The position numbers and the translations under genes are program-made. A DNA stretch of 64,000 bases from Rhabdophis nuchalis (Eukaryota > Chordata > Lepidosauria > Squamata > Natricidae). Below, in pieces: positions 46,996-58,347 of this stretch; position 1 is the stretch's first letter; every line of letters begins with the position of its first letter. Location: contig CM077645.1 in the NCBI GenBank assembly GCA_039707465.1, positions 166,402,003 through 166,466,002 of the forward strand, given 5' to 3'. The notes under the pieces are model-generated. The model was not told the DNA's origin and did no database searches. It saw only the letters and a list, made by a program, of their open reading frames with translations.

Positions 46996-47849
46996 TATAT
47001 TTGTTAGGATAGAGAATTATAGCTTTAGTTTCGCAAGATTGGGTTCAATTGGATTTCACTGTGTGGTCTTTTTTCTTGACCAGACAAGAACCAACATCCA
47101 TTTATTTGATTACATGCAGCTTCTAGAGTCTTAAATTAAGACTTTGACTAGCACTTCAATAAAAGTCAAGCCATCGCTATGCGGTCCATCACTGAGCTAG
47201 AATTTAATTGAAGTTGTTTTTATTAGGCCTATACTGTATATATGATGAGAAAAAAAATCTTGGTAACCTCTATATGGCAGAGTTATAAATTCTCCTCAGC
47301 AGCTCTTTGTTGCCATCTATTAGTTGTCCAAATTTATGTAACTTAGATATGATAGGCTCAGTTTTGTCCTATATTACTAGAGTTATTCCTATATAGCATA
47401 TGAAGAGTTATTCAGAGTCTGTGTTCCTTGTAGTGCAGTATTTTTTTTTAAACCTTCAGTGATATGTTTCAACCTTTCTGTTTTTTCAACATGCCTATCG
47501 TAATCAATTGGGAAAGCCAATATTTCCAATGGGATTTTCCCCATGAAAATAGCAGTAGTTTGAGTGAGTAATTTTCACTGAAACCATATCTAAACAAAAA
47601 GTTAACATCTCTCTCTCTCCATGTGCCACAGTTCTGATCCTGGAAAAAAAAGGTAGCTATCTTTTTTTTAATGTGCTCATAGGCACTTTTAACTTTCTGT
47701 TTTGACATCGTCTTTAGTGAACAAAATATTAAAGTAAGATTTATCCAGACAGCAGTCCATTACCCCCTCCCTAACACACATACATAAAAAAAATTACTAG
47801 ATGCTAGAGCAGAAACTGGTCAGAAAGCAATACTACATGGCGGGAGGGG
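46996..47849. other. Single-copy DNA, no gene seen
   Basis: No supported feature. Confidence 0.5.
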
Positions 47850-47882
47850 AACGGGAGGGAGGGAGGGAGGGAAACATACACG

Positions 47883-47956
<74 letters not shown>
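47850..47956. repeat. (GGGA)n and (GA)n purine tract
   Basis: A GGGA-type stretch (about 47850-47872), a short break with ACATACAC, then about 36 GA units (47885-47956). All-purine mirror repeat on the plus strand. Confidence 0.95.
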
Positions 47957-47958
<2 letters not shown>

Positions 47959-48928
47959 ATAAATTACGTATAAGTTTGAGAAATGGCAGCCATTTCTTTG
48001 AACTGTTTAATAAATGGTGTTGGCCAAAGATGAAGACAAAGCTGAAATCTTTGTTTGAATTCTCTTTTGAAGTTATGTATTGCAAACTCACTGAATAAAG
48101 ATTTGCCTGGTTAAAGAACCATTAAAGTATTGAGAGTGGGAGGTGAGTAGGAAGGAAAAATGCAAATCATTCAAACATTTAAATAATATCTTGCTAGACA
48201 CAGTATGAAATGAAATATGAGCAAAGTAAAATTAATGACTGATCTTTGATTGACCTCTCAGTATGAATAATAGACAGCAGATTTCATACAAAATAAAAAG
48301 CTGTCAGGGCTGCCATTCATTTTCCATGAAACATAAAAACCAAACCTTACCATTTATAGTAAATTTATAAAGCAGCTATTAAAGCAGCCATTAATTTCAC
48401 AATAACAGTTATAACTTTTACATTTAGACCTGCTTTAGAAGACTCGTGTGTATAACAGAGCAATATCCATTCTGTTTAAAGTAAAATCAAGCACATACAA
48501 AACCTCACGACACAGAAACTCTTAAGTGCAACACCACTGAGATTCCAATGTTAATGTAGCCCATTCTAATCATTGGCAGCATGATTGAAAAAAGCATCCA
48601 GAGTTGCCAGAGCTGTAACTAATATTTAACTGACAAAATTTGTGTGGCCATATTTTAGGATAATTAATGAATTTCTTAAAATCTTGATTTGAACTTGGAA
48701 ACAAAAGAAAACATTCCACATATTTGCAATAAGGTGGGAGTGCAATGACAAGAGTAAATGTTTTATAGGCAATATATCCCAAACAATACAGGAAAGGGCT
48801 ATGGAAAAGGTCTATGAAAAACACCTATCTTGAATCATGAAGTGTGTTGCCAATTGTATAATTTTCTCTACTTGGTGCCATACAAGAGTATATAACTGCT
48901 GCTATTGCTCTAGTAGAAATAAAGCTAG
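47957..48928. other. Single-copy DNA, candidate conserved block
   Basis: No gene. The segment 48300-48440, with TTTATAAAGCAGCTATTAAA and GCAGCCATTAATTTCAC, has a composition often seen in developmental enhancers (ATTAA homeodomain-like cores), but this is only an impression. Confidence 0.35.
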
Positions 48929-49235
48929 TTGGCAGCGCAGTGACTTAGTAATTAAGATGCTGGGCTTGTCATCTGGAAAGGTTGGAGATCTGAGTGCCCC
49001 ATGATGAGGTGAGCTCCCATCCCCACACCAGCTCCTGCCAACCTAGCAGTTCAAAAACATGCAAATGTGAGTAGATAAATAGGTACCACTTTGATGAGAA
49101 GGCAACAGCATTTTGTGACATCATGTTGGTCACATGACCACTGAAATATCTTCAGAAAGTGATGACTCAATGGCTTTGAAATAGAGATGAGCACAACCCC
49201 CTACAGTCGTCAACAACTAGTTGAGTAAAATCTTC
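48929..49235 (+). mobile_element. Sauria-type tRNA-derived SINE, diverged full-length copy
   Basis: Same layout as 60079-60426. Head: GGCAGCGCAGTGACTTAGTA, then AGATGCTGGGCTTGTC. Middle: CTCCTGCCAACCTAGCAGTT, then CCACTTTGATGAGAAGG. 3' part: GTCACATGACCACTGAAATA and GAAATAGAGATGAGCACAAC. Both pol III boxes are mutated, so it is old and inactive. Confidence 0.85.
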
Positions 49236-49427
49236 AGGGACTCCTTTATTGCTCTATGTTCGAAAATATTTTCATCAATGATAGGCATTGAGGAAAGACC
49301 TGTGGGTCCAAACTTCTTTTTTTAAGGTTCATGAAAACTATTGCTGCAAATCAGTTCATTTACGTGTTCTTTGGAAAGAAAGACACACAGCATCTATTTT
49401 AAATTCTAAAATGGGCTTAACATCATA

Positions 49428-49525
49428 GGAAGGAAGGAAGGAAGGAAGGAAGGAAGGAAGGAAGGAAGGAAGGAAGGAAGGAAGGAAGGAAGGAAGGAAG
49501 GAAGGAAGGAAGGAAGGAAGGAAGG
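49428..49525. repeat. (GGAA)n microsatellite
   Basis: About 24 uninterrupted GGAA/AAGG units. GGAA arrays can bind ETS-type factors in principle (known for such repeats in mammals); no such role is shown here. The Pro/Ser/Phe/Leu frame on the minus strand is its translation. Confidence 0.96.
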
Positions 49526-50459
49526 CTCATTCCCCAAATCCAAGGGAAAAAACCCTGACTCTGCATAACAGGCTCCAACACAAGGCATTATCATCCACAC
49601 ACATGCATATTCACATGTACACACCAACAGTATACTGCTACCCAATTGAAAACAATGACCTCTTCACCACCAAAAGAATAATGCAACTTTGAATCCAGCA
49701 AAATGTTATTTGTATCCAGACAAGCAGGAATAAGCACCAAAAATAGAACAAAGCAATGTCCCAACCAGAATAAATTAAGAAAAACAATACCTCAGTCAAG
49801 GTAAGTATGACTAGCTACCATAGGTAAACAGCTATTAGACTCCAATCCCTCATGCCATGAAGACATTATCTAGCCTGGTAACAGACAGGAAGAGAAGCAA
49901 GCAACAATTGATTGCACTATTGTCCAATAGTAAAATAATAGATGTATAGCATTAATGATGTTATCAATTTGTTTCTCTTTTATCTTAAAAAAAATAGCCA
50001 GAAAAGCATTCTATTACTGATTTCAAGGATTAGTCTTAGACATTAGATGGGGTCATAAAATGTACTCACCATAAAAGATAAACTGTAAAATCTGTTGACC
50101 TTCAAAATGCTCCATTTTGGAGCAGGTAAATGTACATGTGTCTATGTACAATGACTCACAGAGATGCACATGTAGAAAATTTGTGGATATCAGCTGCAAT
50201 TACATCACTGCAGAATAATGATTCTGGGCTCTTGCCCATTCTTTTTGTACCGAACTAATGCTATTATGCCCATTTTTGATAAGATTCACATGGGCCTGCA
50301 GTCAACTACTGGAAGAATAGAATATTTGACCGGACAGACCTTTGATATCATCCAATATACTTTTTATTATGTTGTTAGTATGTTTTGAAAGTCACCCTAG
50401 CTAACTTTCCAAAGGGCACCCTACAGCAACAGCCTTTTTTTTTTTAAATTTTCAGGAAT
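49526..50459. other. Single-copy DNA, no gene seen
   Basis: AT-rich, no recognised element. Confidence 0.5.
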
Positions 50460-50467
50460 GTACAGAG

Positions 50468-50644
50468 CAGTGGTGGGTTTCAAATTTTTTTAGAACCTAC
50501 TCGGTAGGTGTGGCCTATTTTGTGGGCGTGGCTTGGCAGTCATGTGACAGGGTGGGAGTGGCGACCTTTTAAAATGTGGTGAAACTCATTTAACAACGCT
50601 CTTGCTTAGCAACCAAAATTTTGGACTCAATTGTGATGATAAAT

Positions 50645-50696
<52 letters not shown>

Positions 50697-50855
50697 TCCT
50701 TTCTTCCTTCCTTTCCTTTCCTTCCCGTTGGGTCATTGGCAGCAGCGGGCCAGATTTACTTCCAGGTACGCCGGTGGAACCCCCTCTCACCGGTTCTCTA
50801 AATTTCACCAACCGGCTCTCGCGAGTAGGTGCGAGCCTGCAGAAACCCACCACTG
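50468..50855 (+). mobile_element. hAT-like MITE carrying an internal TTTC microsatellite
   Basis: Starts CAGTGGTGGGTTTCAAATTT and ends GCAGAAACCCACCACTG, flanked by a perfect 8-bp duplication GTACAGAG at 50460-50467 and 50856-50863. Interior blocks: GCCTATTTTGTGGGCGTGGC, TTGGCAGTCATGTGACAGGG, AACGCTCTTGCTTAGCAACC, then TTTC/TTCC repeats (50648-50725) and CCGGTTCTCTAAATTTCACC. It is the inverted counterpart of 29-410, differing at only about three positions over the first ~120 bases. Confidence 0.95.
50648..50725. repeat. (TTTC)n/(TTCC)n microsatellite inside the MITE
   Basis: Pure pyrimidine array on the plus strand, longer than its counterpart at 160-233, as expected from independent slippage after the two copies separated. 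Confidence 0.93.
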
Positions 50856-51002
50856 GTACAGAGTATATTCTTTGAACTTCCCTAAACCATTGTCTTGGAT
50901 GAATTGAAATTCTAGTTCTATGAAAGATCCCTGCCAATTTCAATTTGTGTAATAACTGAAACTTTACACTCTATTTATTAAATAGGGTACTACTGAATCT
51001 CT

Positions 51003-51845
51003 GAATGTAGATAAAACAAAAGAGATGGTTGTTGACTTCAGGAGGACACAATATGCTTGCTCTCCATTGAAGATCAATGGCTCCTTTGTGGAGATCGTAA
51101 AGGGCACCAAATTTCTTGGTGTTTATCTGGTGGAGAATCTCACCTGCTCCCCCAACACCGGTTCTATAACAAGGAAGGCTCAGCACCGTCTTTACTTTCT
51201 TAGGAAACTGAGGAAGGCACAGCTTCCACCACACGTCCTTGCAACTTTCTACAAAGGGACCATCAAGAGCATCCTGAGCAGCTGTATTATCACCTAGCTT
51301 GGAAATTGCACCGTTTTGGATCGCAAGACCCTACAGCGAATAGTGAGGAGGGCAGAGAAGATCATCGGGGGTTTTCTTCCCTCTGCCATGGACATATACA
51401 ATACACGCTGCATTCGTAAAGCCAGAAACATTGTGATTGACCACACACACCCTTTATACATGCTCTTTACTCTCCTGGAGTAAAGGTACAGAGGCATTCG
51501 GGCCTGCACAAATAGACTGTGTAACAGTTTCTTTCCACAAGCCATCAGACTCCTAAGTTCTTAGATTTAGAGCTACATGTAGTTCTGTGCCCTGCTCTTT
51601 TTCTTTTCTTTTTTATCTATGTTGTTTGATGTAGTACCTTGGTCCTGGGGAAACGTTGTTTTGTTCCTATATTTCAGGAGTATTTATATTTCTAAAATCT
51701 GTTTCCTGAGTTAGGTCATTTAATAAATAGAATTGTTCTTCAAAAAGCAGGAAAATAGAGAGGGAAGGAGTGTTATGTATGTTCGCTGACTTGAATTACT
51801 TATAAAGAAATAATGGCTTGATAAAAATGTAATAAATAAATAAAC
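51003..51845 (+). mobile_element. Rex1-like non-LTR retrotransposon, 5'-truncated
   Basis: A single reading frame from about 51010 to the stop at 51562-51564 encodes the region after the RT core: KTKEMVVDFRRTQ, LKINGSFVEIVKGTKFLGVY, ITRKAQHRLYFLRKLRKAQL, TFYKGTIKSILSSCI, LDRKTLQRIVRRAEKIIGG and LCNSFFPQAIRLL. Only two in-frame stops interrupt it (after SCIIT near 51295, and near 51483), with no frameshift. The layout matches Rex1/CR1-clade elements best known from fish (family recognised from memory). The 3' UTR extends to an ATAAATAAATAAA tail at about 51829-51845. The RT catalytic motifs lie upstream and are missing. Confidence 0.8.
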
Positions 51846-54233
51846 TTGAAAGAGTTCAAGTAGAATCATATATAGATTCATTTCAGCTGGAAGCTCTGGA
51901 ATTTAAAGGAAATATTCTCCAATTTGCACTTTTGACTTTTAATTTCACTGTGCATGGGTATCATTTTCCAGATCTGATTGGACAGTCTCTTTTAACTATA
52001 ACATAAAAACCAGGTATACTTTAACTCATCATTAGTAAAAACATCATCAAACCATCAGGTTTTAGTAAAGTAGAATTTTGTATGCTATGTGAACAAGAAA
52101 TATTGCAGGCAATTTTCCTGGCAGATTACCAGCATGGCAGTGGAGGCAGCCGGCTCAGAACTCTACAGTAGACATTTGGGAAAAAGCAAGAATGTTTTGT
52201 TGATATGATACCAACTACAGTGCAAAGCTTTAATCTCTGTTGCACTAAACAGAAATTGAACAAGCTCTTACAGACCTTGGCTGTCTAGATTTGGATTAAA
52301 AACCATCTATCCACCTATAATATTTTACAAGGGAGTAGTACAATAAATGAACTGAGGTGGTTGTAGATTTTTTCCCCCATCAAGATATTCAAAGAGAGAA
52401 CTATATACTAAGAAAGTGCTTGCTCTATATTTCCTGTACTGAGCAAGGACTTTGACATGATAGGCTTCAAGACCTTTTCCAACTCTATGGTTCTACTATC
52501 TTACTTATAAATATGTTTATATTTTTCTTGGCACTTTATCTGTATTGTTTAGCAAAGTTGCACTGCGGGCACTCATAATACGTTTCCTATGTTCCAATTG
52601 CGAATTGACAGAACACAAGATTTATTTATTAGGATCCCTCTCTGATATCCAGTCAAATTTGTAATATGTTATTTTTTTGTAAATTGACAATACTTTAAAA
52701 ATGCTTTCTGTTATTTCCTTTTGAGAAATCATTATTTTACTCTATTGTAGTTCAGTATGGGATCTCACAATAGTTGCAATAGCTTTATAATACCTTTTTT
52801 TCAAATACACCAGACAAATAGTGTGGAGGAAAGTCCAAAAATGGACATAAAGACATTGATTTGATAGAGGCTTTGTTTCTAACAACAATTTGTATGAAAT
52901 TTATTCATGTTCCTGAAGCTTTGACTAGTTCAGGAAACACCTAATGTTGCAACCTTATGGAAGTATCCAGATCTTCCAAACTTCTAGGAGCAACTTTTCA
53001 TATAGAAATATACAGTCAGATGGAAGGGGGGGGAAAAAAAGGGAAATCTAAGTTTCGAAACCTCCAACGAATGAGATAAAGATACTCTTAATGTCTCTGA
53101 ATTTACAAACCAAGAGAAGAGTAAAGGGGCCACTTTAAAAATGCATATATTTTCTGTCAAACTTCACACCTGCTTAATGTAAGGGGTTTCATTTGAACTT
53201 GTTTTAGGACAAAATGTTCTTTCAGTTTGCCTTCTCAACTCTCTTGTACTTGATAAAGGATGCTCAGAAAAGCATTAATATAAAACTTGAAAACAGAAAA
53301 GAAAAAACTTACCCTTTAGAATAATTGTATTTGCCGTTTGAATGCTGACTTGTACTGGACTGAAAAAAGCAGCTGTGATTATGGAACCAAAAAACAAAAG
53401 AGGAAACGAAGAAGCCTTTTTTCTTTCCAATTATGCTTCCCCAGAATCCTCCATAACATCAAGGGTTTGTTAGAGTGATCTGCTCTTTGCTGCTGAATGG
53501 GATCTAATGTGACAGTGATAAAGAGATATAGAAAGAGAAGGAAGGAAAAAAAGAAAAAGAAGGCAGAGAGAGAGAAGAAGAAGAAGAAGGGAAAGAAGAG
53601 GAAGACAGTGGTAGGTATCCTGACTTTTATAAATAATACCAGTGAATCTAAACGCAACAATATGCAGTTTATTGAAATATTTTGCTATAACATTAGAGAA
53701 TTATTTTGCGTTTAGCAAATGGCTGCCCTCATGGGAATTCTATCTCACTGTGTTTAGGGAATCCATTCTCAGGCGCCACTCAAATATCTGAATCAAAACC
53801 AAATACATTGTACTCACATGGGAAAACATATTCGTGCCCTGTTTCTCATTAACTTCATAGGTTCATTTCATATAGGAAGGAAGGAAGATTCCTTACCCTA
53901 AAATGATTTGGATTATTTTAAACCTTTCTATTATATTAAGCCCTTCAATTAAAAATATAACATAAGCATTAGCTGCTGCTTATCACATGGATAAAATAAT
54001 TGCTGGAATACTCTTACACGTAAATACCAAACATGTTTCCAGTATGTTTTATTAACTTGGCATAAATTTTTCATACAAAATCTCTATGCTCATACATTAC
54101 TATACTTTATTCTATATCCAGTACTAGTGCTCAGCATGAAGAAGTTTGTTAAATGTCAACAACTTTAATGCAATTTTTAAAAAATCAATATGCAGTGTAT
54201 AATATAAACAGACCATAAAGCAAAAGAGAGATT
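51846..54233. other. About 2.4 kb of single-copy DNA
   Basis: Includes a purine-rich GAAA/GAAG stretch (about 53525-53615) that gives Lys/Glu-rich chance frames. No gene or named repeat. Confidence 0.5.
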
Positions 54234-54848
54234 AGATGAGGAGAAATTTCCTGACAGTTAGAACAATTAATCAGTTGAACAAGTTGCCTCCAGAAGTTGT
54301 GAATGTGCCATCACTGTTAATACCACTTTATAATGCCTTGGTAAGGCCATACTTGGAATACTGCATACAGTTTTGGTCGCCACGATGTAGAAAAGACATG
54401 GAGACTCTGGAAAGAGTGCAGAGAAGAGCAACAAAGATGATTAGGGGACTGGAGACTAAAACATATGAGGAATGGTTGCAGGAACTCGGTATGTCTAGTT
54501 TAATGAAAAGAAGGACTAGGGGAGACATGATAGCAGTCTTCCGATATCTCAGAGGCTGCCACAAAGAAGAGGGAGTCAAACTATTCTCCAAAGCACCTAA
54601 GGGCAGAACAAGAAGCAATGAATGGAAACTAATCAAGGAGAGAAGCAACTTAGACCTGAGGAGAAATCTCCTGACAGTTAGAACAATTAACCAGTGGAAC
54701 AGCTTGCCTCCAGAAGTTGTGAAAGCCCTAACCCTGAAAGTCTTTAAGAAGATGTTGGATAGCCATTTGTCTGAAATGGAATAGGGTTTCCTGCCTAGGC
54801 AGGGGGTTGGGCTAGATAGAAGAACTCCAAGGTCCCTTCCAACACTGC
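54234..54848 (+). mobile_element. CR1 LINE 3' end with a rearranged 5' edge
   Basis: The frame 54236-54784 starts with RRNFLTVRTINQLNKLPPEV (54236-54305), a segment that normally lies near the ORF2 C-terminus. It then jumps back to PLYNALVRPYLEYCIQFWSPR and runs normally through METLERVQRRATKMIRGLETKTYEEW, MKRRTRGDMIAVFRYLRGCH, SNLDLRRNLLTVRTINQWNSLPPEV to LDSHLSEME. The C-terminal block therefore occurs twice, the first time out of place, joined at about 54312-54320. It has no stop inside. A 3' UTR follows, and then the TTGTA array. Confidence 0.92.
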
Positions 54849-54850
54849 TA

Positions 54851-54926
54851 TTGTATTGTATTGTATTGTATTGTATTGTATTGTATTGTATTGTATTGTA
54901 TTGTATTGTATTGTATTGTATTGTAT
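54851..54926. repeat. (TTGTA)n pentanucleotide tail of CR1
   Basis: About 15 perfect TTGTA units directly after the CR1 3' UTR (CCCTTCCAACACTGCTA). The minus-strand tails at 38769 and 62218 carry the same motif as ACAAT, so this pentamer is the CR1 tail unit in this genome. Confidence 0.96.
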
Positions 54927-55784
54927 ATACCAGCAGTAAAGGGACAAATCTGGATGCACTCATTTTCCAAAAACACTGAATTTTATAGTAGGCTTGGGTA
55001 AGTAAGCCATACTGAACATTTTTAAATTTATAGTTAAGTTATTAAAAATGGACTAGTTGTACTAAGAGTAAAAAAAAAAAAGCATTGGAAAACAAAGAGC
55101 AGGTTTTTGAGTGACTTCATCCAGAAAAGGAAGAGGCAGGGGCTTGACAAGGGGAAGGGCAGGGGGAAGGGATTTCTGTTGCTCCCTGCCAACTTTCTAG
55201 AAGGAAATTCAATGGGAAAGCCAACAGGAAGCTAGAAATCACTCCCACTTCCACTGCTTTTTTGCTTAACTCTGGTCACGGGTTGTTGTTGGTTTTTTTT
55301 GTTTAGGACTATGAATCATTTATATTACTTTTCTTTTACTATAACATCTAAGCAAATATTATTTGTTATTGATTCTTTTAAATTCTCTTGTAACATAATG
55401 AGTCAATATATTCTTTTCTTAAAAATTCATATTCTTATCTTCAAAATTCATAAAATACAGCAATCCAGCTGTTCTAGAAATGTTTTGTCATCGCTTTATT
55501 TTCTAGCTACTATTTTCTTCCACGCATTTACAAAATATTGTACATAATTTTAATTACATATATCTACGTGTTGTAAGGCCCAGTTTAGTAGGCATCGGGC
55601 TAGAAATTCTCCACAAAGCCAGCCATCATTGGCCAGTCACTTTTTCTCAGTTCTAGGAAAGAAGCAATGGCCACTTGCTGAGAAAACTCCAGGGACCTCT
55701 CCCGGAGAATCAGAGATGATTAGAAGAAAAGGAATGGAAGGAAAATATGTCTTTAAATAAGAAAATATTGAACTCAATTGCTTC
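54927..55784. other. Single-copy DNA, no gene seen
   Basis: An A-run is at 55070-55081. No supported feature. Confidence 0.5.
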
Positions 55785-55792
55785 CTATAAGT

Positions 55793-55882
55793 CAGGGGTG
55801 TCCAAACTTGGGAACTTTAAGACTTGTGGACTTCAACTCTCAGAATTCCCCAGCCAGCTATGCTCAAGTTTGGACACCCCTG
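55793..55882. mobile_element. Minimal hAT-like MITE, 90 bp
   Basis: Ends CAGGGGTGTCCAAACTTGG and TCAAGTTTGGACACCCCTG pair as inverted repeats (17-18 bases). The core contains GTGGACTTCAACTCTCAGAA, a word also seen at 2728-2750. A perfect 8-bp duplication CTATAAGT flanks it at 55785-55792 and 55883-55890. Confidence 0.95.
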
Positions 55883-55890
55883 CTATAAGT

Positions 55891-56340
55891 TCTGCCACCA
55901 TCTAATGGGTGAGTCCAGACTGTGTTTACATGCAAAGCAATTTGTTTGTATATAGTCACTGCCTTTTTGCTTGTGTTTTTTTTTTATACACAAAGTAATT
56001 ATTTTCCAGTGATCAGAATAACTTATAGCCAAAGTCTCTCTGACTTGTGCCTGGCCTTTTGAACCCAATTGCACAAAAGCAGTCTCTGCAAATATTTCTG
56101 AAGTTACTAAAAACAGGTCATTCTCTAAGTAGCTCTAATTGCCCTCTAGAGGAAAGGGAAACAATTTATCATGTGAGGCTTATAAATTTCCATGCATCAG
56201 GCAGCTGGAATATTTACATTCCAAACTGAGACATTCTGGGTAACAAACCAACTGGATTTTTGTGCTAAAGAAGCATGTCACTAAAATGCCCTCTAAAACC
56301 ATTCCATTTTGAATATCCAATGTGGATTTAAAAGTATTTC
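55891..56340. other. Single-copy DNA, no gene seen
   Basis: No supported feature. Confidence 0.5.

Positions 56341-56396
<56 letters not shown>
56341..56396. repeat. (GAT)n microsatellite
   Basis: About 18 GAT units. The poly-His frame on the minus strand is its translation. Confidence 0.95.
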
Positions 56397-56397
<1 letters not shown>

Positions 56398-57165
56398 GAA
56401 GAATATTTTGATTGTATTGGGTGTTCCAACTTACATATGAGACCAGTTCACCTTTTAAATACAGACTTTCCACTTAAATATTTCCTTTCTTCTATATAAA
56501 TAATTTGGATTTTTTATTTAAAATAATATAATTATTTTTAGTCTAATGTTGACTTCACATTATTATGCCATATTCTTCAAGTATCTTTTTAATCTCTAAA
56601 AACAAAGAGAACATTGTTCCTTAATTTGAAGGGAGGGAGGTGTTAGAGAAACAAAGTGTCTAATTTTCCTTCATTTAAAGACAGATTATTTTTCTGCACT
56701 ATCAAATCATTTGAGCTTCCTCCCCCACCCCCCACTTATGACATAACAGATTGTAAAACTGCAGTTTGATACTTAACAATCTCCAGGAAAGGCCCTGCTA
56801 AACTCAGTGGAGCACAATTCTGATTAGTCTATTATAAAATGTATATAAATTGCTTATTGTTCTATTTATTTGAATCATTTTACGCCTTGCCTATTTTCAC
56901 CTCCCTAGTTGGGGGGGAGGGGTGTTACCCAATTTTTTTAAAAAAACAACTATATAAAACAGGAAATGTTCATCTAGAACCTTCTGTTATAAAACACATA
57001 AAGCAGGAATGGAGAGAAAGAAGCATACACAGAAAACCAGTTATTTAAAGCTGAATGAAAGATCTTTTAGTTGGCTATTTAGTTCACAGAATAGGAGTAA
57101 GGAGCATCCTTTTTGTCAGACTAAAGAACTGCTTCCAGCCATAGGCCAGTAAGTGGAAGGAAGGG
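56397..57165. other. Single-copy DNA, no gene seen
   Basis: G-run near 56911-56922. No supported feature. Confidence 0.5.
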
Positions 57166-57173
57166 CTCAAAAG

Positions 57174-57542
57174 CAGTGGTGGGATTCAAATAATTTAACA
57201 ATCGGTTCTCTGCCCTAATGACCAGCTGGGTAGGTGTGGCTTGGTGGTCATGTGACTGTGTGGGAGTGGCCAATTCAACGTCACTCACGTTGATGGGCGC
57301 TTTGCCTTAGTTGTTACAATGTAATAAGGGTTAACCAGAAAGGCAGTTTCTGTAAGGAGGGCAATAAAGATTAGACTAGAAACAACACCAGAATGTCTCC
57401 TTCCTGCCTTCCTTGCGGGATTAGCTCTGTAAAGTGGAAAAAAACAAAATGAGATTTCTTCCAACAACCAGTTCTCTGAACTGCTTAGAAAGTTAACAAC
57501 CGGTTCTCCCAAATAGGTACAAACTGGCAAAATCCAACACTG
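57174..57542 (+). mobile_element. hAT-like MITE, 369 bp
   Basis: Starts CAGTGGTGGGATTCAAATAA, then TTTAACAATCGGTTC. It ends with AAGTTAACAACCGGTTCTCC, then AAAATCCAACACTG, an inverted match. Interior TAGGTGTGGCTTGGTGGTCA and ATGTGACTGTGTGGGAGTGG relate it to 50468-50855. Flanks CTCAAAAG (57166-57173) and CTCAATAG (57543-57550) match at 7 of 8. Confidence 0.9.
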
Positions 57543-57550
57543 CTCAATAG

Positions 57551-58347
57551 GATGTTCTTTCAACATAGCCAACTATTCTGTGTCACATGCAAAGTTGTAA
57601 TTATTTATGGACTTCAACATTTACCAAACAATCTTAAATTTATTATCCACTAACTGCATTATTGCTTTTTTGAGTTAAGAAAGCAGAAAATTAAAGTCAG
57701 AGAGTCCCTTTGTCTGCATTTTTTTAACTGACCACCTTGAGTATTAAAAAAGGACAATTTACAGTGAATTCTGAACCAAAACAGATGGTAGAGTGAGAGG
57801 CTGTAGGACCTGATACGGGTCTCAACATTTCCCTAAATTAAAAGAAAATTAGCAGGGCAGCTGCATGCTACATAGTAGATGTAATATATTATTAGACCTT
57901 GAATTTCCAGGAATAGAACTCTGCTATCAGTGTTCTCCAACCAGTGAAAAACAGCTTCTCACTCCTTTTGCAGTTTCTTTGCCCACTGCTCTGGAGGGAG
58001 ATGGCTCAGATTTTCAGGGGGAAGAAGAAATGTGTGCTAAATCAGTACAAATGCAAACAAACCATTCAATAAAATGTATGCAATGTATCGCCACAATCAG
58101 GTCGTATAATCTTCAAAAGAACACTGTAGAACTAAAAAAAACCATGCAGAATATTTTGTAACCAAGATGATTAGGGACTGATAAAACTCCCCCATGAAAA
58201 GTTCAAAAATTGGGCCTTTTATTTTTAGAAAAACAACAAGCAGAAGAGGCAAATGACAAGCTGCATATAATTATGCAAGGTACCGTATATAGAAAGTGGT
58301 TAGGAAACAAATCTGTCTTAAACCACTAGACAACTCAAATAGTATAT
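57551..58347. other. Single-copy DNA, no gene seen
   Basis: The 98-residue frame at 57865-58161 shows no family signature; it includes a few Cys residues but no domain spacing I recognise. Confidence 0.45.

Noticed and set aside
57865..58161. A 98-residue frame as a possible small gene
   Set aside because: No domain, signal or codon-use signature, and no supporting promoter or splice context.
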